Shown here piece by piece: positions 1 to 4,350 of a DNA stretch of 5,658 bases (its first letter is position 1; every line of letters starts with the position of its first letter). Where the stretch lies: contig JAFSBS010000317.1 of the NCBI GenBank assembly GCA_017437165.1, positions 1 to 5,658 on the forward strand. The letters are read 5' to 3'. The notes under the pieces are model-generated. The model searched no databases. It was not told the origin of the DNA and saw only the letters and a program-made list of their open reading frames with translations. Both the position numbers and the translations under genes were made by a program. Source of the stretch: Clostridia bacterium (GTDB lineage: Bacteria > Bacillota > Clostridia > Oscillospirales > Acutalibacteraceae).

Positions 1-10
1 GTAATTTCAT
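1..10 (-). CDS. Start of an unidentified downstream gene, cut by the window edge
   Basis: An ATG lies at 10-8 on the minus strand, two bases after the TGA stop (15-13) of the MreB-like gene, and reads Met-Lys-Leu off the edge. A GGAG ribosome site at 21-18, seven bases before the ATG, sits inside the last codons of the mreB gene. The near-abutting stop and start with a well-spaced ribosome site suggest a translationally coupled operon partner. Only three codons are visible, so no function can be proposed. The start itself is inferred. Confidence 0.4.
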
Positions 11-12
11 AA

Positions 13-1068
13 TCAAACTCCAATTGTTTCTAATGTTACAAAATGATATCCATTTTGCGAAAGATAATCTTCTTCAACCAATGTTCTTAAAGCACCCAAA
101 GCGGCAATTTCTGTTTCCCTGCCCGGGATTTTCACCTTAATCCCTGTTTGCTTTTCAATGAATTTATCAAGTCCATACATACTAGCAACACCACCACAAA
201 GGAAAATACCATCATCAGTAATGTCATTAACTAATTCGGGTGGTGTAACCTCTAAAACTTCTGTTATCGCTTTACAGATTTCCTCGATACATTCTCTTAT
301 AGCAAAATGTATTTCTTCTGCAGTAACTTCAAAAAACATAGGCATTCCGTCAGTCATATCTTTTCCTTTTGAAATAGCCACTATACTTTCGTCACGAATT
401 TCTGCTCCACCTAAAATAATTTTTAATTCCTCGGCAGTCAATTTGCCTACCGCCACACCACGATTGGTTTTTAAATGCGTTTTTATTTTTTTATCCATAT
501 CGCTACCGCCGATTTTTGCACTTTTAGCGACTGCAACGCTACCCATAGTGATAACTGCTACACTTGTTGTTCCCGCACCTTCATTTACAATCATGGTACC
601 ATATGGTTTATCTAACATAACACCGGTACCGAGTGCCGCAGCAAGTGGTTCTTCTATCAAAACTGCTCTGCCTGCACCCGCATTTAAAATACATTCTAAA
701 ATATTCCTTTTTTCAAGATTTGTAAGACCTGCCGGCATTGTTGCGGCAACAGTAGGTTTAAAAATTTTATTTTTAGTAATTCTTTCAATAAAATTCCTCA
801 AAAGCAATTTACTGTTTTCAAGATTTGAAATACCACCGGAAAGAAGTGGACGCACAAGTTTTATTGCATCGGGACATCTTCCGGTCATATTAAGAGCTTC
901 TTTACCTGCGGCAAGTACTTTACCCGTTTCTCTTTCAAGTGCTAAAACCGCCGGTTCGCATAAAACGACACCTTTACCTTCAATTGCTGCAGTAACATTT
1001 CCTGTACCAATATCAAGACCAATTTTAAGTCCTACCACAAGTAACACCACACTTTCGCTTTTTGACAT
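13..1068 (-). CDS. MreB/Mbl-like bacterial actin paralog with altered nucleotide-binding motif
   Basis: Rod-shape-determining MreB-family protein: actin-fold cytoskeletal ATPases that polymerise on the inner membrane and guide cell-wall synthesis. Counting from ATG 1068 (351 aa), the phosphate-1 motif DIGTGN is at 19-24, followed by EGKGVVLCEPAV. The IEEPLAAALG segment holding the catalytic-glutamate region is at 138-147. GGSDMD is at 187-192, TAEELK at 211-216, and the adenosine motif GIFLCGGVASMYGLD at 287-301. Phosphate-2 is degenerate: VNEGAGTTS at 161-169, where MreB normally has VDIGGGTTE. About 20 extra residues follow the usual MreB C-terminus. Start is uncertain. A GTG at 1086 overlaps the promoter and is excluded; ATG 1068 would be almost leaderless; GTG 1038 would give a typical short MreB N-terminus (about 341 aa) but has only a weak ribosome site. 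The family is clear; whether it sets cell shape or has a specialised role is not. Confidence 0.88.
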   Translation of the reverse strand: MSKSESVVLLVVGLKIGLDIGTGNVTAAIEGKGVVLCEPAVLALERETGKVLAAGKEALNMTGRCPDAIKLVRPLLSGGISNLENSKLLLRNFIERITKNKIFKPTVAATMPAGLTNLEKRNILECILNAGAGRAVLIEEPLAAALGTGVMLDKPYGTMIVNEGAGTTSVAVITMGSVAVAKSAKIGGSDMDKKIKTHLKTNRGVAVGKLTAEELKIILGGAEIRDESIVAISKGKDMTDGMPMFFEVTAEEIHFAIRECIEEICKAITEVLEVTPPELVNDITDDGIFLCGGVASMYGLDKFIEKQTGIKVKIPGRETEIAALGALRTLVEEDYLSQNGYHFVTLETIGV

Positions 1069-1077
1069 ATAGAAATA

Positions 1078-1106
1078 ATTATACACCTATTTTTTAAATT
1101 TGTAAA
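1078..1106 (-). promoter_or_regulatory. Sigma-A-type promoter of the mreB-like gene
   Basis: On the minus strand, TTTACA (1106-1101) is followed by a 17-bp spacer and a consensus TATAAT (1083-1078). The predicted transcript start is near 1070, two to three bases before the ATG at 1068. The first start codon of the open frame (GTG 1086) therefore lies inside the promoter and cannot be the translation start from this transcript. The -35 box lies just beyond the T-run of the preceding gene's terminator. Confidence 0.72.
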
Positions 1107-1146
1107 TAAGAAAACTGTCAATTGGAGCTAACCAATCAACAGTTTT
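1100..1146 (-). terminator. Rho-independent terminator of the HExxH-protein gene
   Basis: Arms at 1146-1132 and 1125-1111 pair over 15 positions with two adjacent mismatches, leaving a 6-base loop (1131-1126). On the minus strand the stem ends in TTTT followed by CTTATTT, a T-rich tail expected of an intrinsic terminator. It begins 17 bases after the TAA stop of the upstream gene, and its tail runs up to the -35 box of the mreB promoter. Little sequence is left between terminator and promoter. Confidence 0.8.
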
Positions 1147-1163
1147 ATAGTTTTATAAAATTA

Positions 1164-1790
1164 TTATTCAACTGTACCTGTTTCTTCTTGTTTTTCCGCC
1201 TTTACAGATTGTTCCGCTTTGCCCTTGGTTACTGTGCTTGTAACACCGCCTGAAACGTATGCTCTCCCACATTCCGGGCAAACATCAGTATGAAGTTTAA
1301 CACTCTGGCTTACAACTTCTTTACCTTCCCTGTCTGCTTTTGCCTGTTCTCTTACCACGTGTTCATACTCGTGACTTCTTACTTTTGAAGCGGATTGTTC
1401 AGGAGAAATATGTGCAGCAGTTTTAAACGAAACACCGGGATCGTCTGAACCATCCTGATATTTTCTTTCTGCACAAGTTTTACATTCACTGTCTTCCATA
1501 ACTTCTTGCGGAGTTTTAACATCATCAGTTCTTTTAAGTAATGCTAATTCATCTTCACCTAAGACTTTCATTTTTGTCTGATTGGCAAAACCATTTACAC
1601 TACCCTCAAAATGACTTGATTTGCTGAAACCTCCATAATTTGAAGCATTACTCTGAGCAGTATCGGTAGCCTGCTTTACAGGAATTGCATTATGGGTTAC
1701 CTTTTCTACTTCGCTTGCCATATCCACACCACGTATTAAAGACTCGTTATTGTTATAATAATTTGAGTAACCTAAAACGCCATTTACCAT
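1164..1790 (-). CDS. Uncharacterised HExxH protein with two CxxC pairs, putative zinc metalloprotease-like
   Basis: A 208-residue protein of unknown function. From the start at 1790, the first ~95 residues are polar, Asn/Ser-rich and low in complexity. A compact conserved-looking region follows: CKTC (103-106), YQDGSDDPGVSFK (111-123), an HISPEQSASKVRSHEYEHV stretch with HEYEH (HExxH) at 140-144, then VSQSV and CPECGRAYVSGG (171-182). HExxH is the zinc-binding and catalytic signature of zincin proteases; the four cysteines could form a separate structural zinc site. It resembles an uncharacterised family seen in Clostridia and, more loosely, SprA-related putative metalloproteases (recall, not searched). 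No signal peptide or membrane segment is visible, so it is probably cytoplasmic. Start choice: ATG 1790 has AAAGGA (1804-1799) with an 8-base gap, whereas ATG 1799 overlaps that site. The C-terminus is Lys/Glu-rich and disordered-looking. Protease activity is inferred from the motif only. Confidence 0.85.
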   Translation of the reverse strand: MVNGVLGYSNYYNNNESLIRGVDMASEVEKVTHNAIPVKQATDTAQSNASNYGGFSKSSHFEGSVNGFANQTKMKVLGEDELALLKRTDDVKTPQEVMEDSECKTCAERKYQDGSDDPGVSFKTAAHISPEQSASKVRSHEYEHVVREQAKADREGKEVVSQSVKLHTDVCPECGRAYVSGGVTSTVTKGKAEQSVKAEKQEETGTVE

Positions 1791-1798
1791 AAAGACCA

Positions 1799-1804
1799 TC
1801 CTTT
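1799..1804 (-). promoter_or_regulatory. Ribosome binding site that decides the HExxH gene start
   Basis: AAAGGA on the minus strand lies 8 bases before ATG 1790 and abuts and overlaps the alternative ATG at 1799. It therefore supports the shorter, 208-residue form. Confidence 0.7.
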
Positions 1805-1819
1805 CTGCCCTTTTTCTTT

Positions 1820-1848
1820 ATTTTACCAATTATTTAAACTCTTGTCAA
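1820..1848 (-). promoter_or_regulatory. Sigma-A-type promoter of the HExxH-protein gene
   Basis: Consensus TTGACA (1848-1843), a 17-bp spacer and TAAAAT (1825-1820) on the minus strand. The predicted start is near 1813, giving a leader of roughly 22 bases that includes the ribosome site. An AGTTG direct repeat (1858-1854 and 1850-1846, period 8) overlaps the -35 box and could be part of an operator. That last point is speculative. Confidence 0.75.
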
Positions 1849-1869
1849 CTGCACAACTTTTATAGTTTA

Positions 1870-1898
1870 TTGACTTGATTTCATATTTTTGGTATTAT
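1870..1898 (+). promoter_or_regulatory. Sigma-A-type promoter of the WYL regulator gene
   Basis: TTGACT (1870-1875), a 17-bp spacer and TATTAT (1893-1898), with transcription predicted to begin near 1905. Its -35 box is 21 bp from the -35 box of the divergent promoter, so one bound regulator could affect both directions. Confidence 0.72.
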
Positions 1899-1908
1899 AA
1901 ACATAAGT

Positions 1909-1914
1909 GAGGTG
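1909..1914 (+). promoter_or_regulatory. Ribosome binding site that decides the WYL regulator start
   Basis: GAGGTG with a 7-base gap to ATG 1922 is a strong Shine-Dalgarno site. The in-frame GTG at 1907 overlaps it and would lie about two bases from the predicted transcript start, so ATG 1922 is preferred. Confidence 0.8.
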
Positions 1915-1921
1915 TCATAAA

Positions 1922-2923
1922 ATGGCTGGTGTAAAAAATTCCAAATTAAAATTACTTGTTCTTGCAAATATTTTAGAAAAATATACTGATGAGGAACACT
2001 CTCTCACTGCAGTTGAACTTTGTGATAAATTACAGAATGAAGGAATTTCTGCAGAAAGAAAATCCATTTACAAAGATATAGATGTTTTAAGGGAATTCGG
2101 TTACGATATTATAAAATCAACTGAAAGAGGTAACGCAGGTTATTTCTTAGGCGAAAGAAAATTCCAGGAAGCTGAAATAAGACTCATTTCTGATGCAATT
2201 CAGGCAGCTAATTTTATTTCAGTAAATAAAACTGCTGAACTTGTAGAAAAATTTGAAAGTTTCCTTTCTGAAAAACAGGCAAAAACCCTGCATTCACAAG
2301 TCTATGTTGAAAAAAGACCAAAGACCTCAAATGAAAGAATATATTACACCATAAGTGAATTAGATAAAGCAATAAATAAAAATCTAAAAGTAGAAATAGT
2401 CTATCAAAAAAGAAAAATAACTGAAGAATTCAAAACTGCAACAGAAGAAAAAACACATAAAGTAAGTCCTTATGCACTTATATGGTCGAATGACAGTTAT
2501 TATTTAATATGCAACAATGAAAAATACAATAATTTAATGCACGTAAGAATTGACAGAATAAAATCCGTTTCACTTACCACAGAAAAAGCCCGTCATTTTT
2601 CCGAAGTTTCAAATTACACTCATAAATTTGATGCCGCTGATTATGCCAATAAATCTTTCAATATGTTCAGCGGTGAACCTAAACCAATTCAACTTATATG
2701 CAACAATGATTTACTTGATGTTATGCTTGACCGATTCGGTAAATCCGTAAAAATTCAAAAAAACGATGAAAACTCCTTCGTCTTAAAAACAAATGCCGCA
2801 GTAAGCGAAGGTCTTATTGCGTGGATTTTACAATTCGGTCCAAGAGTAAAGGTAAAATCACCAAATGATTTGATTTATGAAATAAAGAAAAAAGCACAAG
2901 AAACAGCGGATATGTACGAGTAA
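1922..2923 (+). CDS. HTH/WYL-domain transcriptional regulator (DeoR/YafY-like)
   Basis: A 333-residue DNA-binding regulator. Residues ~8-78 form an N-terminal winged helix of the HTH_11 type: SLTAVELCDKL is the first helix of the HTH, then ISAERKSIYKDIDVLREFG as recognition helix and RGNAGYFL as wing. A linker helix region (~80-125) leads to a WYL domain at ~140-220. In it the signature Trp-Tyr-Leu reads Tyr-Tyr-Leu (193-195), followed by MHVRIDRIKSV (206-216), matching the conserved R-x-DRI pattern. A WCX-like C-terminal region covers ~253-325, with LIAWILQFGPRVKVKSP near its end. WYL domains are known or proposed to sense nucleic acids or small ligands, and these proteins act as repressors or activators of many systems, including defence loci; the ligand here is unknown. 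It is divergent from the HExxH gene, which makes joint regulation plausible. The length is typical of the family. Confidence 0.9.
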   Translation: MAGVKNSKLKLLVLANILEKYTDEEHSLTAVELCDKLQNEGISAERKSIYKDIDVLREFGYDIIKSTERGNAGYFLGERKFQEAEIRLISDAIQAANFISVNKTAELVEKFESFLSEKQAKTLHSQVYVEKRPKTSNERIYYTISELDKAINKNLKVEIVYQKRKITEEFKTATEEKTHKVSPYALIWSNDSYYLICNNEKYNNLMHVRIDRIKSVSLTTEKARHFSEVSNYTHKFDAADYANKSFNMFSGEPKPIQLICNNDLLDVMLDRFGKSVKIQKNDENSFVLKTNAAVSEGLIAWILQFGPRVKVKSPNDLIYEIKKKAQETADMYE

Positions 2924-2949
2924 GATTCGGTCTAGTTTTTCATAAAATA

Positions 2950-3004
2950 AAATGCATTTTATCATTTTAAGTTTACCATAAACTAAATTTGATAAAATGC
3001 ATTT
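2950..3004. terminator. Bidirectional terminator hairpin between convergent genes
   Basis: Outer arms 2950-2964 and 2990-3004 pair perfectly over 15 bases. The inner arms 2965-2975 and 2979-2989 pair partly, leaving a 3-base loop (CCA, 2976-2978). The outer arm contains the palindrome AAAATGCATTTT. Both exits are T-rich: ATTTATTT toward the plus strand, and TTATTTTATG followed by AAAAAC on the minus strand. The stem is AT-rich but very long. It ends the WYL gene and the convergent decarboxylase gene, and the decarboxylase TAA stop (3005-3003) is partly inside the stem. Confidence 0.75.
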
Positions 3005-4343
3005 ATTTAATTACTCTGATTGTTTTTTTACCATAGTATTTCAATAACTTGATATGTTCAGTTGTTATTTCTTCTCCGCTTACTACTATTGGTATTGCCG
3101 GTGGACAAGAAACTGTTGGTGAAGCACAAATTCTCCCCTCGGATTCTTCAACAGGTATTTCTTCAGATTTGCTGAAAAGAGCTTCTCTTATGGTTACTTT
3201 CTGATTTCCTGAAATAAACAAAAACTCGTTCTGCTCATTTTTTTCAATAAAATCAGGTAAATTGATTATCGATTCTTTTAACCGTTCGAAATCTTCAGCT
3301 GAATTTTGTGCAGTTAACATAAAGACTACAAAATCATTATCACAATATTCAAATTCAATATTATATTTTCTGAAATGCTCTGCTATTTCAAACCCGCCTT
3401 TTGCCACACCTGAAAAATCAAGTGTGATTTTAAGCGGTTCCTGTGAAATATTTTTAATTTGTTTTAATGTTAAAACTTCATTTATTTCAACAATTTTCTC
3501 CTCACAATATGATAAATCATTTTTTATTTCTTCGCTTATATATTTATTACACAAATCAAGTGATTGCAACATTAAATATGATGGACTGCTTGACCCGAAA
3601 ATTGTCATGGCGTTATGTATATTTTCGCTAAAATTAAATTTATCATCTTTTGCAATGTGAAGATAACCACAACCCGTGAGTGCCGGCAACGTTTTGTGTG
3701 CAGAATCACAACACATATCTGCTCCATTTATTATAGGGTGAAAAGGTTTTTGCAAAAATGCAGAATAAGCACCGTGTGCGTTATCTACAAGTAATGGTAT
3801 GTTATATTTTTTACAAACTGCTGAAAGCGATTTTATATCAGTTACAGCACCTAAATAATCGGGGGACGTTATATAAACCGCAAATGGTTTTTCTTTCAAA
3901 GAATTTAATTTAGTTTCTAAATCTTCTTTTTTTATTACTGAACTGCATATACTATTGCTTTTTTCAGGGAAAATCCACTCAATCTGAAACCCGATTTTTG
4001 CTGCTGCAAACACAAACGATTTATGAGCATTTCTACCCGCTACCACAAAGGGTTTTTCATTGCTGTTTCTATTTAAAAACGCAAGATAAAGCATTGCGTT
4101 TATTGACTGAGTTGACCCACCCGTTGAAAATACTGTATATTTTGTATTAAAAAGTTTTGCAGCATTTTCTTCACTTTTTTTTATTATGCCATCAGGGCAA
4201 GATAAATCATCTGCTCCTCTGACTTCAGTTATATCAATATTTTCAAAACCTAAAAAAGACACACCCTTATGACCCGGCATATGAAACCGAGTCGTTCTGA
4301 CTTCATTATAGTTCTTTACAAAGTCAATAATTGGTGTGTCCAT
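3003..4343 (-). CDS. PLP-dependent Orn/Lys/Arg decarboxylase family protein (YaaO/SpeA-like)
   Basis: A 446-residue fold-type I PLP enzyme of the Orn/Lys/Arg decarboxylase group, which removes CO2 from a basic amino acid to give agmatine, cadaverine or putrescine. Visible motifs are FHMPGHKG (20-27), the phosphate-binding STGGSTQSINA (73-83), the substrate-loop region GRNAHKS (103-109), VDNAHGA (186-192, Asp187 facing the pyridine nitrogen), DSAHKTLPALTG (213-224) with Schiff-base Lys217, and the C-terminal SCPPAIPIVVSGE (412-424). It is slightly shorter than the ~480-490 aa Bacillus relatives and lacks the N-terminal receiver-like wing of the large enterobacterial enzymes. Substrate cannot be read from sequence; arginine or lysine is likeliest. 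ATG 4343 follows the maturase stop by 7 bases, with AGGA (4358-4355) inside the maturase 3' end, so the two are probably cotranscribed and coupled. No separate promoter is visible. Confidence 0.92.
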   Translation of the reverse strand: MDTPIIDFVKNYNEVRTTRFHMPGHKGVSFLGFENIDITEVRGADDLSCPDGIIKKSEENAAKLFNTKYTVFSTGGSTQSINAMLYLAFLNRNSNEKPFVVAGRNAHKSFVFAAAKIGFQIEWIFPEKSNSICSSVIKKEDLETKLNSLKEKPFAVYITSPDYLGAVTDIKSLSAVCKKYNIPLLVDNAHGAYSAFLQKPFHPIINGADMCCDSAHKTLPALTGCGYLHIAKDDKFNFSENIHNAMTIFGSSSPSYLMLQSLDLCNKYISEEIKNDLSYCEEKIVEINEVLTLKQIKNISQEPLKITLDFSGVAKGGFEIAEHFRKYNIEFEYCDNDFVVFMLTAQNSAEDFERLKESIINLPDFIEKNEQNEFLFISGNQKVTIREALFSKSEEIPVEESEGRICASPTVSCPPAIPIVVSGEEITTEHIKLLKYYGKKTIRVIK

Positions 4344-4350
4344 AAATTTT

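Noticed and set aside
158..1072. Long open frame on the plus strand opposite the mreB-like gene (304 codons).
   Set aside because: It is an antisense shadow: low-complexity Ser/Ala/Pro/Ile-rich translation, no recognisable domain, and the minus frame encodes a clear MreB family protein.
1835..1869. Inverted repeat TAAACT (1835-1840) and AGTTTA (1864-1869) between the divergent promoters as an operator.
   Set aside because: Six-base arms 23 bases apart in AT-rich DNA are easily due to chance; not strong enough to list as a site without comparison to relatives.
1907..1921. GTG at 1907 as start of the WYL regulator, giving five extra residues.
   Set aside because: It overlaps the GAGGTG ribosome site and lies about two bases from the predicted transcript start; ATG 1922 is ideally spaced.
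3262..3660. Open frame of 132 codons on the plus strand inside the decarboxylase gene.
   Set aside because: Ser/Phe/Ile-rich translation with no domain; it lies antisense to a well-supported PLP enzyme.
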